Positions 51,564 to 60,573 are shown, counted from the stretch's first letter. The stretch: 64,000 nucleotides of DNA from Clostridiales bacterium (GCA_022782265.1 JALFOM010000022.1:31268-95267), one strand, 5' to 3'. Numbers and translations are program-made. The notes: generated by a model not told the origin, from the letters alone.

Positions 51564-52937
51564 TTATTCCCAGAAATCCGCGCCGCCGCAGTGTTTGATC
51601 ACAACCTGCCGCAGCTCCAGCATGGCGGTGTAGGTGGGCATGATGAATACGGGCAGTTCCTGCTTCTCGATCCATCTGACCAGTTCCTCATAATTTCGCT
51701 GCATACTGATGTGCTCGTCGGGGATTCCGGCGTATTTGATGCGTATCCGCATGTCGCCGGCCCGGTCTCCGGAGACGATCACCCGGTCCAGATAGCTGCC
51801 CAGAGAGGTCAGCCCCTCGAAATCCGCGTCCCAGATCCAGGATACGTCGGTGCCGTCCGCGCCCCGGTCGTTGAGGCAGACGACCAGAATGAATTTCTCC
51901 TTGATGTTTTCCAGAAATTCGATCACCTGGTTGCAACCGGCGGGATTTTTCACCAGCATCATTCTGGCGCCGGCCTTGCCCAGCCTGAACCGCTCCATGC
52001 GCCCGAAGCCGCACTGGAAGTCCGCCAGGGCCTTCACCGCCGTGTCCGCGTCAAGGCCCATTTCCACCGCCGCAGTGACAGCGCCCACGGCGTTATAGAT
52101 GTTGTACATGGCGGGCAGATTCACATTGACGATGCGCTTTGTGCCCTGAATGTCCATGACCACGGTGCTGCCGTCGGCCCGCTGCTCGGTGATGTCGGTG
52201 ACGGCAAAGTCCGCCTTGTGGCGCCGGTAGCCGCACTTGGGGCAGCGGAAGCCGCCCAGGTGGCCGTAGCTGATATAATCGTATTCATATTCGGTCTTGC
52301 AGCGGATGCAGTGGGTGGCATCGGAGATCTCGGGCTTGGGCCTGGAGGGGGCCGCGCCCTGGTCAATGCCGAAGTAGACCACCCTGTTGGGCAGGTCGTC
52401 TGCCAGGGAGGCGGTCAGGGAGCAGTCCGCGTTCAGGCACAGCACCGCCTCCGGCGCGCCCTGCATGGCCACCCGGATGTTTTCCAGGGTGTGGGTCACC
52501 TCGCCGTAGCGGTCCAGCTGGTCGCGGAAAAGGTTGGTGACCACCACCACCCGGGGCCTGAGCTGGGAAAAGACCTTTCTCGCCGCCGCCTCATCGCACT
52601 CGATCACGGCGTACTCCTTCAGGGGTTTGCCGGTAAGGGTGGCGTTCATTACAAATTCCGTGGTGATGCCGCTGATCAGGTTTGCGCCGGAGCGGTTGGC
52701 AAAATAGTTCAGGCCCTTTTCCGAAAAGGCCTGCTCGATCATGCGTGCGCTGGTGGTTTTGCCGTTGGTGCCGGTGATGGCGACGCTTTTCACATCCCTG
52801 GCCAGCAGCCCCAGCAGATTGGGGCAGAGCTTCAGCGCCCAGCGGCCGGGCATGGCGGTGCCGCCTCTGTGCAGCAGGCGGGACACAAGGCGCAGGGCCT
52901 TGCAGAGGAGAATGGCGAGTATGGCTCTCAGATTCAT
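51564..52937 (-). CDS. murT: Lipid II isoglutaminyl synthase, Mur ligase subunit
   Basis: 457 residues. Mur-ligase ATP site SVAITGTNGKTTSARMIEQA, VVVVTNLFRDQLDRYGEV and NVNLPAMYNIYNAVGAVTAA are present. A four-Cys zinc ribbon (CIRC ... CPKC) inserted near 225-250 is diagnostic of MurT. The C-terminal DUF1727 domain follows (RMMLVKNPAGCNQVIEFLEN, LVVCLNDRGADGTDVSWIWD). It activates the D-Glu carboxyl of lipid II with ATP and joins ammonia from GatD. First gene of a six-gene operon. Confidence 0.96.
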   Translation of the reverse strand: MNLRAILAILLCKALRLVSRLLHRGGTAMPGRWALKLCPNLLGLLARDVKSVAITGTNGKTTSARMIEQAFSEKGLNYFANRSGANLISGITTEFVMNATLTGKPLKEYAVIECDEAAARKVFSQLRPRVVVVTNLFRDQLDRYGEVTHTLENIRVAMQGAPEAVLCLNADCSLTASLADDLPNRVVYFGIDQGAAPSRPKPEISDATHCIRCKTEYEYDYISYGHLGGFRCPKCGYRRHKADFAVTDITEQRADGSTVVMDIQGTKRIVNVNLPAMYNIYNAVGAVTAAVEMGLDADTAVKALADFQCGFGRMERFRLGKAGARMMLVKNPAGCNQVIEFLENIKEKFILVVCLNDRGADGTDVSWIWDADFEGLTSLGSYLDRVIVSGDRAGDMRIRIKYAGIPDEHISMQRNYEELVRWIEKQELPVFIMPTYTAMLELRQVVIKHCGGADFWE

Positions 52938-52990
52938 GGCAGTATACTCCGAAAAAAATATAGTGGTAAGTATTAATATTATAGCATGAC

Positions 52991-53019
52991 ATTATACCAC
53001 GCAGAATCACCAGTGGCAA
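52991..53019 (-). promoter_or_regulatory. Promoter of the murT-gatD operon
   Basis: Minus strand TTGCCA (53014-53019), 17-base spacer, TATAAT (52991-52996). A second TATAAT lies at 52978-52983. Confidence 0.65.
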
Positions 53020-53028
53020 GAAATCATC

Positions 53029-53805
53029 TCAGAGTACTTCAATGTTGTGGTCAAGGAAGAGCTGCCGGGTTTCTGCCGGCAGATCATCATCTGAGATGAT
53101 GATATCCACGTCTTCAAGCCTTGCGTGGGTGATGGGGTAGGACACGCCGATTTTGGTGGAATCAATGGGAATGATGACTTTTTTTGAGTGCTGCATAATT
53201 ACGCCGCGTACTTCATCCATGATTTCTTTAACACAGGTAAAGCCTTCCTGCTCGGAAAAGCCCGCAACGGCAAAAATCATTATGTCAAAGTTCATCCGTT
53301 CCAGTTCAGCAAGATTTCTGGCGTTATCGCAGCAGCAGTTGAAACGGTTGAGCGTGCCGCCGTTGACAATTACTGTGGGCTTTCTCAGCGCAGACAGGGC
53401 GTAGGCATTGCTGATACTGCTGGTCACGATGGTACACCATTCATCGGGAAAATGCTTGGCGATCTCTGTGATGGTACTCCCGGAGTCAAGATATATCGTA
53501 AGATTGGGCCTCAGCGCAAGCTGGGCATTTAAGTATTTCACAGCTTTTTGCGCAATCTGCAGCTTTTTTTCCTGATTGCGGAGAACCCGCTTGAAATAGG
53601 GGTCGTTGGCCTTTGTGGTTTCATGGATCGATTTTGCGCCGCCCCGCTGGCGAATGATTGACCCCTGCTCATCCAATGCCTTCAGGTCGGTGCGCAAAGT
53701 CATATCCGATACATCAGGAAACTGGTTTTTTATTTCCTCAAAGCTGACACGGCCATGGTCATTGATGTACTGGAGCATGTTATATCTGCGTTGTAACTTG
53801 CTCAA
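53029..53805 (-). CDS. DeoR/GlpR-family transcriptional regulator
   Basis: 258 residues from TTG 53805 with AAAGGAG eight bases upstream. N-terminal DeoR helix-turn-helix: RRYNMLQYINDHGRVSFEEI and VSDMTLRTDLKALDEQGSII with RQRGGAKSI. The C-terminal DeoRC sensor domain has LDSGSTITEIAKHF and IFAVAGFSEQEGFTCVKEIM, which bind a phosphosugar in relatives. It is divergent from the TRAP transporter genes and is the obvious candidate to control them. Confidence 0.93.
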   Translation of the reverse strand: MSKLQRRYNMLQYINDHGRVSFEEIKNQFPDVSDMTLRTDLKALDEQGSIIRQRGGAKSIHETTKANDPYFKRVLRNQEKKLQIAQKAVKYLNAQLALRPNLTIYLDSGSTITEIAKHFPDEWCTIVTSSISNAYALSALRKPTVIVNGGTLNRFNCCCDNARNLAELERMNFDIMIFAVAGFSEQEGFTCVKEIMDEVRGVIMQHSKKVIIPIDSTKIGVSYPITHARLEDVDIIISDDDLPAETRQLFLDHNIEVL

Positions 53806-53825
53806 ATTATCATCTCCTTTCTTTG

Positions 53826-54038
53826 ATTTTATGAAAACGAAAGGGAAAAATCAATAATTTTTGCAAATGTTGTTGAAAAAACGAAAAAAATTATTGTTAA
53901 AGCAAAGCATTTTTTCGGAATTACAAAAATTTTTTGATGCATTATGCTGTGACAATACAAGACCTTTTTGAATAAAAAGCAGAAAAAAGGGAAAACACCT
54001 GAAAAGTTGTTGAAAATTGCATTTTTTGATGATAATTT
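53826..54038. promoter_or_regulatory. Divergent promoter region between deoR-type gene and dctP
   Basis: A 295-base AT-rich gap. Minus strand: TTGATT (53849-53854), 17 bases, TAAAAT (53826-53831) for the regulator. Plus strand: TTGAAA (54010-54015), 17 bases, TAATTT (54033-54038) for dctP. Several ACGAAA motifs (53837, 53881, 54093) may be regulator contacts. No gene is seen inside. Confidence 0.55.
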
Positions 54039-54100
54039 AAAAATAGAAGGTCGATTTAGACCACAACTTACAAAAAACAACAGAAGGAGAAAAACGAAAA

Positions 54101-55168
54101 ATGAAACGATTTATTGCTGTTTTGTTGGCACTGGTCATGACTTTTGCCCTGTGCGCCTGTGGACAGCAGGCATCAGAACAAGCGGAAAAACCTGAACAGG
54201 AGACAGCAGAAACATCATCGGCTCCGGAAGTAAAGGGCGATCCGATTGAAATCAAGCTGACAACAACGGACCCCTCCGGCTCAGTCACTGTTCTTGACCT
54301 GATTGCATGTGCCGATGAGATCCGTGAGCGCACGGACGGAATGATCGACATCCAGGTCTATCCGGATGGTCAGATGCTGGTATACGCTGAAGGCGTGGAA
54401 GCCATCATGTCCAACGCAAACCTGATTATGATCGGCAGTCCCACTTACTTTGTGGACTATGTGCCTGTGATGAATACACTGGTAGCGCCCTATCTTTTCT
54501 CCAGCAGAGAAGTTGCTACAGCCTTTTTCGACAGTGACTATTTCAAAGCGATCGAGCAGGAATGTATTGACGCAGGCTTCTATGTGATCTGCCAGGATGG
54601 CTTGATCGGTTACAGAAGTGTGATTGCCAATGCACCGGTCACCTCTCTGGCGGATATGGCAAAGCTTAATTTGCGCATTCCGGCCACGGATATTATGATC
54701 AAACTCTTCGAGGCCCTGGGCTGCAATTACCAGACGATGGCCTTCTCCGATGTGTTCAATGCCTGCCAGACCGGCGCGTTGGACGGACTTGAAGGCGTGC
54801 CCCTTACGGTTACCTCAAACTCTCTCTGGGATGCCATTGACCCCATTTATTATTCCCGCACGAACCACACGCTGGACTGCTACGGGCTGTATGTGGGCTA
54901 TGATTTCTGGATGTCTATCCCGGAAGAGTACAGAAATGTAATTGATGAAGTTCTGGGCAACTGGGGCAAGATGGCAACGGCAGACTGCGTTGACAACGAG
55001 GAGAACGTCATTTATGCCCAGTATGAAGAACACGGCGTCCAGATCGTTGACCTGACCGATGAACAGATGGCAGAGTTCCGCGCTGCTGCAGAACCGATCA
55101 TCCTTGGACTTGAACGTGGAGAGGAAGTTCTGAATGAGGTTCAGAGAATTGAAGCTGAGCTTGGCTGA
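54101..55168 (+). CDS. TRAP transporter substrate-binding lipoprotein (DctP family)
   Basis: 355 residues. Lipoprotein signal MKRFIAVLLALVMTFALCAC, then a short Glu/Ala linker and a DctP fold: IEIKLTTTDPSGSVTVLDLI, QVYPDGQMLVYAEGVEAIMS, SLADMAKLNLRIPATDIMIK with the conserved substrate Arg, and CQTGALDGLEGVPLTVTSNS. It binds an organic acid (C4-dicarboxylate, sialic or other sugar acid) and feeds the DctQM permease downstream. AGAAGGAG precedes the ATG. In Gram-positives the protein is lipid-anchored, as here. Confidence 0.93.
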   Translation: MKRFIAVLLALVMTFALCACGQQASEQAEKPEQETAETSSAPEVKGDPIEIKLTTTDPSGSVTVLDLIACADEIRERTDGMIDIQVYPDGQMLVYAEGVEAIMSNANLIMIGSPTYFVDYVPVMNTLVAPYLFSSREVATAFFDSDYFKAIEQECIDAGFYVICQDGLIGYRSVIANAPVTSLADMAKLNLRIPATDIMIKLFEALGCNYQTMAFSDVFNACQTGALDGLEGVPLTVTSNSLWDAIDPIYYSRTNHTLDCYGLYVGYDFWMSIPEEYRNVIDEVLGNWGKMATADCVDNEENVIYAQYEEHGVQIVDLTDEQMAEFRAAAEPIILGLERGEEVLNEVQRIEAELG

Positions 55169-55200
55169 CACTGCCTATCTGCTGCTGAAGTAAGAAATTA

Positions 55201-55239
55201 CATGGTTTCACCCAAGGGTAAACTTTGGGTGAAACCATG
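55201..55239 (+). repeat. Long perfect hairpin between dctP and dctQ
   Basis: 15-bp stem: 55201-55215 pairs with 55225-55239; loop of nine. No T run, so probably an mRNA-stabilising or processing stem that keeps binding protein abundant. Confidence 0.75.
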
Positions 55240-55258
55240 ACGGTTTAGGAGGTGTTCT

Positions 55259-55771
55259 TTGTCTGGCATGGTCAATTTTTTGAAAAAACTTGCGGATGCT
55301 GTTGATAAAATTATGTATGCGATCGGCAGTGCCGGACTGATTGTCTGTGCCGGGATGTGCGGCGCAAATATCTTAATGTGGTGGCTGTTTGGACGCCGCA
55401 TTGCTGTTTGTGATGAAATTTCTCTGTTCGGCCTGGTTTGGACCACCTATATAGGTATGGGTGTTCTGTTTCGGTCCGGAGGACACTGCACAATGGATTT
55501 TCTCGTGCAGGCTCTGCCGGCAAAAGCGCGTACAGTTCTGCGCATTATTACTGATATTGCCATTCTTGCAATCTCCCTGCTGACGGTCTACTATTCGTGG
55601 AAGCTTGCCTTAAAGTCTTTCACAAAACGGTTAGTGCTGACCAAAATCCCCTACTTTTTTGTGGATGTCTCAGTTACATGCGGCTATACACATCTCATCT
55701 TCCTGGTTATAGGCGATATTGTGAGTAATATTCACAAATTGATATATTGGAATAAGGAGGCGATAGAATGA
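55259..55771 (+). CDS. TRAP transporter small permease (DctQ family)
   Basis: 170 residues from TTG 55259 with AGGAGG six bases upstream. Four membrane segments, the first IMYAIGSAGLIVCAGMCGAN, with the family's DEISLFGLVWTTYIGMGVLF and RSGGHCTMDFLV. DctQ forms a membrane complex with DctM. Its stop overlaps the dctM start. Confidence 0.92.
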   Translation: MSGMVNFLKKLADAVDKIMYAIGSAGLIVCAGMCGANILMWWLFGRRIAVCDEISLFGLVWTTYIGMGVLFRSGGHCTMDFLVQALPAKARTVLRIITDIAILAISLLTVYYSWKLALKSFTKRLVLTKIPYFFVDVSVTCGYTHLIFLVIGDIVSNIHKLIYWNKEAIE

Positions 55772-57060
55772 TGGAGAGCTTTTTGCCAATTATTTTGGCC
55801 TTTGGGCTGATGTTTCTTTCTGTCCCCGTTCCCATATGTCTGCTGGCGGGAACTTTTTTGTATTTCGGGGTGCTTAATCCCACTCTGCCGATGACCAGCA
55901 TTATCCAGAATATCGTCAACCAGAGTATGTCTACCGGCATGCTCGCGGCGCCTCTGTTTATTATGGCGGGAGCCATTATGAATTACTCGGGTATTACGGC
56001 GCGTATGCTGGACTTCTGCGACTGCCTGCTGGGGCATAAAGAGGGTGGCCTTGCCTATGTCAATGTTCTGCTGTCAACGCTGAACGGAGGCATGTGCGGT
56101 TCCGCAACCGCCGATGCGGCGCTGCAGTGTAAGCTGCTGGTGCCGGAAATGGAAAAGAAGGGATATCCCCGGGCGTTTTCCACAGCTGTTACGGCAGCAT
56201 CCTCTCTGATCACGCCTATTATCCCGCCTGGAGTACCGCTGATTCTGTACGGTATTATGACCGGTGTTTCTGTCGGCAAAATGTGGGTTGCCGGTTATGT
56301 TCCCGGCATTATGCTGTGTGTGGGAATGATGGTGGTGTGTGCGATTTATGCGCATAAGTACCACTGGAAGAGCGGACGGGAGTCCCGTGCTACCGGGAAA
56401 GAGCTGCTCCAAGCTACATTGAAATCAGCGCTGGCGCTGATTATCCCCCTGTTCATGATTGCCGGCCTGCGTACCGGCCTGTTTACGGCAACCGAGGCCG
56501 GGACTGTGCTGATTATCATGGCGATTGTAATCGGTTTAATCTACCGGAGCCTCAGCCCAGCCCACTTTAAGCCCATCATGAAGGACGCTTTCCTTTCTAC
56601 GGCAAATATCATGCTGATTATTGTTTCAGCCTGTGGCTTCAGCATGTATCTGTCCTGGGAACGCATTCCTCAACTGCTGGCAGAGTGGATGATGAGCGTG
56701 TCTACAAACAAGTATATGTTCTTGTTGGTGTCACAGCTTGTTGTTTTTGTTTTGGGTATGTTCCTGGACGGCACTGCTCTGCTGCTGATCCTCACTCCCA
56801 TCCTGTATCCGATGGCCCAGAGTTATGGAATTGATCTGCTTCAGTTCGGTATGATTTTCCTGGTCAACCTGTACTGCGGTTGCCTTACACCGCCTTTTGG
56901 CACGCTGATGTATGTCACCTGCAATTTGACAGATGTAAGTATTCCGGAATTCTGCAAGTATGGCTGGGCTTTTATCCTGGTCATGATCCTGGTCTGCGTG
57001 ATTATGGCCATTTTCCCGCAGGTACCCACGTTCTTACCCAATCTGATTTACGGAGTATAA
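55768..57060 (+). CDS. TRAP transporter large permease (DctM family)
   Basis: 430 residues with about 12 membrane segments. DctM hallmarks: MAGAIMNYSGITARMLDFCD, LLSTLNGGMCGSATADAALQ, SSLITPIIPPGVPLILYGI and GMFLDGTALLLILTPILYP, and NLYCGCLTPPFGTLMYVT near the end. It is the ion-driven transport subunit. Overlaps dctQ by four bases, completing a standard dctPQM set. Confidence 0.95.
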   Translation: MMESFLPIILAFGLMFLSVPVPICLLAGTFLYFGVLNPTLPMTSIIQNIVNQSMSTGMLAAPLFIMAGAIMNYSGITARMLDFCDCLLGHKEGGLAYVNVLLSTLNGGMCGSATADAALQCKLLVPEMEKKGYPRAFSTAVTAASSLITPIIPPGVPLILYGIMTGVSVGKMWVAGYVPGIMLCVGMMVVCAIYAHKYHWKSGRESRATGKELLQATLKSALALIIPLFMIAGLRTGLFTATEAGTVLIIMAIVIGLIYRSLSPAHFKPIMKDAFLSTANIMLIIVSACGFSMYLSWERIPQLLAEWMMSVSTNKYMFLLVSQLVVFVLGMFLDGTALLLILTPILYPMAQSYGIDLLQFGMIFLVNLYCGCLTPPFGTLMYVTCNLTDVSIPEFCKYGWAFILVMILVCVIMAIFPQVPTFLPNLIYGV

Positions 57061-57081
57061 ACGGGAGTGTGGAATGTACTT

Positions 57082-57939
57082 ATGATTGAACTGAAAGATA
57101 AAAGAATCGGAATCGTCCTTTCTGGAGGTGGCGCGAAAGGTGCATACCAGGTGGGCATGTTCCGGGCTCTGGAGGACCTTGGCCTGGCGGCGAATATCAC
57201 GGCGATGTCCGGCTGTTCCATCGGGGCTTATGCTGCAGTCATCTATGCGACCAGAGGAAATGCTGCGTACAGAGATTTTTTGTATGATTTCCCCGCTATG
57301 CTGGAGGAAGGGAATTGCTTGCCGGAGGAAAACGTGGAGGCTTCCAAACAGGCGGTTGCCGCAGGAAAGGTCAGCAAGAAGCAGTTCCTGGAAGAGAGAC
57401 AGTACTGGAAATATGAAGCTTTAGGTTTACACAGGTACATAGATTCTCTCGTTGCGGATGGTGCTCTGGAACATACAGGCATCAGGGTAAATGTCTGTGC
57501 CTATTCCCTTGAGCGGGAAAGACCGGTCTATTTTGACTTGAATAAGTTGTCAGATCGGGAAAAGAGCTCGGCAATCATTGGAAGCGGCAGTCTGCAATAT
57601 TTATTCCGGCCCAGCGAGGTCGGAGGAGAACACTTTCTGGACGGAGGGATTATCCCTGATATCTGCACTTCACCTGCTCCGGCGGACAAGATTCCTTTAA
57701 AACCCATGGCGGAGGAAGATGTGGATTTTGTTCTTGTTAATTTCCTGATAGCCCGCGACACTGTGGACCAAGGGCTGATGCCCAAAGGACGGAACTTCCT
57801 GGAATTGAGACCAAGTACGCCGCTTGAGGAGTATCCGGGAGCAGGAACACTGGATTTTTCGCCCGAGAAGCTGGAAAGCCACGAGGAAAAGGGCTATCGG
57901 GATACCATGGATTTGCTGCAAGCAAACTGTATTTTTTGA
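57082..57939 (+). CDS. Patatin-like phospholipase/esterase
   Basis: 285 residues from ATG 57082; a GTG at 57067 is possible but sits on its own ribosome site. Patatin signatures: oxyanion loop IVLSGGGAKGAYQVGMFRAL, nucleophile elbow SGCSIGAY (Ser46) and the catalytic Asp in FLDGGIIPDI. These serine hydrolases act on lipid acyl esters. Function next to a TRAP transporter is unclear. Starts about 22 bases after dctM, likely in the same transcript. Confidence 0.9.
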   Translation: MIELKDKRIGIVLSGGGAKGAYQVGMFRALEDLGLAANITAMSGCSIGAYAAVIYATRGNAAYRDFLYDFPAMLEEGNCLPEENVEASKQAVAAGKVSKKQFLEERQYWKYEALGLHRYIDSLVADGALEHTGIRVNVCAYSLERERPVYFDLNKLSDREKSSAIIGSGSLQYLFRPSEVGGEHFLDGGIIPDICTSPAPADKIPLKPMAEEDVDFVLVNFLIARDTVDQGLMPKGRNFLELRPSTPLEEYPGAGTLDFSPEKLESHEEKGYRDTMDLLQANCIF

Positions 57940-57957
57940 TTATCGGAGAACGGCAGA

Positions 57958-58632
57958 ATGAAAACAATTTTGTGCTATGGCGATTCCAACGCCTGGGGAT
58001 TTATCCCCGCTAAGGCGACTCGCTATGATTATGATATTCGTTGGCCGGGCATTACGGCAAAGATCCTGGGAGAGGAGTACCGGCTGATAGAGGACTGCAT
58101 CAGCGGCAGGACGACGGTCTATGAGGATCCCTGCGTAAAATGCCGCTGCGGCTCAGACAATCTGGGCTATTCCTTGTTGGCCCATGCGCCGCTGGATATG
58201 GTTATTCTGGCTTTAGGTACCAACGACCTGAAGTTTACAGATTCAAACGGAAGCATGAGAGGAATTGCAAGGCTGATCGATTTGACGCTGAATGCGGATG
58301 TGGCATTTGACGCGTATGCCCCTGTTTACCCCAATGGGGTTAAGCTGCTGCTTATTGGCCCTCCGGTAATTGATGCCTCTATTCCGGAAAAAAGGCCCGG
58401 ACATGCGCTGGCGGATGCTGCTCATGAATCCACATTGCTGTCAGAGAAGTACGAGCGTGTGGCAAAAGAGAAGGGGATATACTTTCTGGATGCATCCCGG
58501 TATGTAAAGCCATCGCCTGCAGACTGCCTTCATATGGAGCCGGAGGAACATGCCAAGCTGGGAAAAGCAGTGGCAGAAAAAATACGCGGAATTTTTGAAG
58601 CAACAAACGCTGTGAACAAAGATATGCCCTGA
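57958..58632 (+). CDS. SGNH/GDSL-family esterase (second copy)
   Basis: 224 residues. LCYGDSNAWGF (nucleophile Ser10), SGRTTVYEDP, VILALGTNDLKF and DCLHMEPEEHAKLG give all SGNH blocks. It resembles the SGNH esterase at 10261 and the arylesterase/TesA-like subgroup. Position after dctPQM and the patatin gene suggests deacylation of the imported compound or of a cell-surface substrate. GGAGA precedes ATG 57958. Confidence 0.87.
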   Translation: MKTILCYGDSNAWGFIPAKATRYDYDIRWPGITAKILGEEYRLIEDCISGRTTVYEDPCVKCRCGSDNLGYSLLAHAPLDMVILALGTNDLKFTDSNGSMRGIARLIDLTLNADVAFDAYAPVYPNGVKLLLIGPPVIDASIPEKRPGHALADAAHESTLLSEKYERVAKEKGIYFLDASRYVKPSPADCLHMEPEEHAKLGKAVAEKIRGIFEATNAVNKDMP

Positions 58633-58680
58633 AAGAACCGGCAGAAGGGCGGCTTCTTCGGAAAACGGCAGGATAATAAA

Positions 58681-58716
58681 ACAAAACGGAGCAGCGAGGC
58701 TGCTCCGTTTTGTTTA
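58681..58716 (+). terminator. Terminator of the TRAP operon
   Basis: 15-bp stem (58681-58695 with 58699-58713), three-base loop, then TTTATA. Confidence 0.88.
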
Positions 58717-58847
58717 TATGGTTGAGGACAAAATGAAAAAGATGAAAAACTGTTACTTGCGAGTATTATAATACCCGGCAGTTGTTTCATAAAAAACACC
58801 CATTGTGTTACAGAAATGTAAAATACAAAATTAATTTTTTGCGTTTG

Positions 58848-59663
58848 TCAATCAAAGGACAGGTTCCACACGCAGTCAGCCGGGATGTCACCGGGAAGGG
58901 CTGCGATGTATGGCTCACCCTCCGGGGCAGGACGGTACAAAATGAAATCCTTTGCGCCGATTGCCGCGCCCACCGAGGCCGCGGCGGAGCCCTTTTTGCT
59001 CTCATCCATCAGCAGAAGCTCCCGGATCAGGGCGGTCTCCCCGTCCAGATAGGCGGCGCAGATGCCGCTTCCCACGGCGAAAAAGCCGCCGCCGTAGGCC
59101 TTGCAGAGTTGGTACTGAAACGCAAGAGCCGGGTAAGACAGATGCAGATGAGTCTGTCCCCGCAGAATATTCTCCCGCCAGAGCATATATTCCGTGACGC
59201 TGAGCGGCGTTACCGGCTCCAGCGCCGCGCAGTCCGCTCTGAATGTGCTGCGAAACAGCGCGCTCTCCACGCCCAGAAGCTCCCTGTACCAGCCGTACAG
59301 ACTTTCACTTGCAGGCAGGGTACACACAAAGGCCGCGCCCCGGCGAAGGCCCTCGTCCCGGGCGGAGCGGGTCAGGGCGGAGCCGATCCCCAGGCCCCGG
59401 CAGCGCTCCTCCACCGCCACGGCGTAGATATATCCGCCGGGAACAGGCTTTGCTTCTCCGCAAAGCAGCTCCATGCCCATGATCACATAGGCGGCGCCCA
59501 CGATCTCTCCGTTTTGCACCGCCGCAAGGCCCGTGCCCATGTCAGGCAGCAGGCGGAAAAAATCCGCGATCAGCGCCGGGCTGTCCTCAAAGGTCTTTTC
59601 CCACAGGCGGCTCAGGGCGGGGATATCCTCCGCGTTGTATTCGCGGATGTCAAAGTCACGCAT
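58848..59663 (-). CDS. GNAT-family N-acetyltransferase
   Basis: 271 residues. The N-terminal half is a GNAT domain: IREYNAEDIPALSRLWEKTF, GGYIYAVAVEERCRGLGIGS with the acetyl-CoA pyrophosphate loop, and LPASESLYGWYRELLG. The second half (about 150-271) is less conserved and might be a degenerate second lobe. Substrate unknown. It overlaps the DUF2156 gene by eight bases and ends the CCA-udg operon. Confidence 0.85.
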   Translation of the reverse strand: MRDFDIREYNAEDIPALSRLWEKTFEDSPALIADFFRLLPDMGTGLAAVQNGEIVGAAYVIMGMELLCGEAKPVPGGYIYAVAVEERCRGLGIGSALTRSARDEGLRRGAAFVCTLPASESLYGWYRELLGVESALFRSTFRADCAALEPVTPLSVTEYMLWRENILRGQTHLHLSYPALAFQYQLCKAYGGGFFAVGSGICAAYLDGETALIRELLLMDESKKGSAAASVGAAIGAKDFILYRPAPEGEPYIAALPGDIPADCVWNLSFD

Positions 59664-60558
59664 CTTTCCACCTCGCGGTGTATTTTTTCAGCAGGTATTC
59701 CGGCTTGTAGGACAGCTTGGAGCGGCGCAGGGATTCAAAGCCCATGTCGTCCTCCCGGTTCATATACACAAGCTCAGGGTATTTTGCCATCAGCATCCGG
59801 GTGAGCTCCCGGCAGACCATGGGATAGGCCCCGTTGATCTCCGCCTCCGCCTTTTCAAAATGGACGTTGAAGGTGTCCCGGCAGGCAAATTCGCCCACGG
59901 TGAAGCCCACGATCCGGCCGGAGACGCGGAGGACGCCCCCTTCAAGCCCAAGCTGCTCGAAGGCGGCAAAGGCGCGGATGATGGCGTCGTGCTCGTAGGC
60001 GATGCTCTCGTCCAGCCGCCCCGCGTTCTCCTCGGACCACAGGTCCAGCATGTCCAGACAGCCGGGGATCAGCTCCCGGGTCAGCGGCACGAAGTCCCAG
60101 TCGTTTTCCGCCTCGAAGCGGTTGCAGTGGTTTTTCTTGCCGTGGAGGGCCTTGCCGGAATAGGTGGAGAGCCTGTCTGCCCGGTAAATATAGTCCGCGC
60201 AGTCCACGTCCTCCGTATATTCAAAGCAGCCCGGGTATTCCTCCTCAAGCTGCTGAATGTGCTTTTCGGTCAGGCCCCGCAGACAGAAAGGATAGCCCTT
60301 GAAAGCGGCGAACTCCCGCAGGGCCTCGATGGCCGGGCGCAGGGGGCCGGTGCCGATGGGGAAGACAAAGGTAGGCTTGCCCTCGTAGCGCAGCTTGGTG
60401 AGCATCCGGCCGCCCAGAGGGCAGATGAGCTGGCGGTAGTGCTTGTCCCAGATATAGATGTTGCCGAAGTTGTAGTCCGCGCTGGGGCTGTTTTCGGCCA
60501 TGACGATCTCGTCCACCCAGGCCTTGTCCCGGAGGGTGACGGTTTTGAATTTTACCAT
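59656..60558 (-). CDS. DUF2156-family acyltransferase-like protein
   Basis: 300 residues of the family related to the catalytic domain of phosphatidylglycerol lysyltransferase. Landmarks: NSPSADYNFGNIYIWDKHYR, DYIYRADRLSTYSGKALHGK, KKNHCNRFEAENDW, GRIVGFTVGEFACRDTFNVH and YMNREDDMGFESLRRSKLSY, ending KPEYLLKKYTARW. The fold is a double GNAT. No membrane segment, so aminoacyl-lipid synthesis is not assured. Fifteen bases after udg. Confidence 0.88.
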   Translation of the reverse strand: MVKFKTVTLRDKAWVDEIVMAENSPSADYNFGNIYIWDKHYRQLICPLGGRMLTKLRYEGKPTFVFPIGTGPLRPAIEALREFAAFKGYPFCLRGLTEKHIQQLEEEYPGCFEYTEDVDCADYIYRADRLSTYSGKALHGKKNHCNRFEAENDWDFVPLTRELIPGCLDMLDLWSEENAGRLDESIAYEHDAIIRAFAAFEQLGLEGGVLRVSGRIVGFTVGEFACRDTFNVHFEKAEAEINGAYPMVCRELTRMLMAKYPELVYMNREDDMGFESLRRSKLSYKPEYLLKKYTARWKDA

Positions 60559-60573
60559 ATAAAAGTTGCCTTT

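Noticed and set aside
51333..52976. 547-codon plus-strand frame opposite gatD-murT
   Set aside because: Antisense of two well-supported genes; no plausible start or family.
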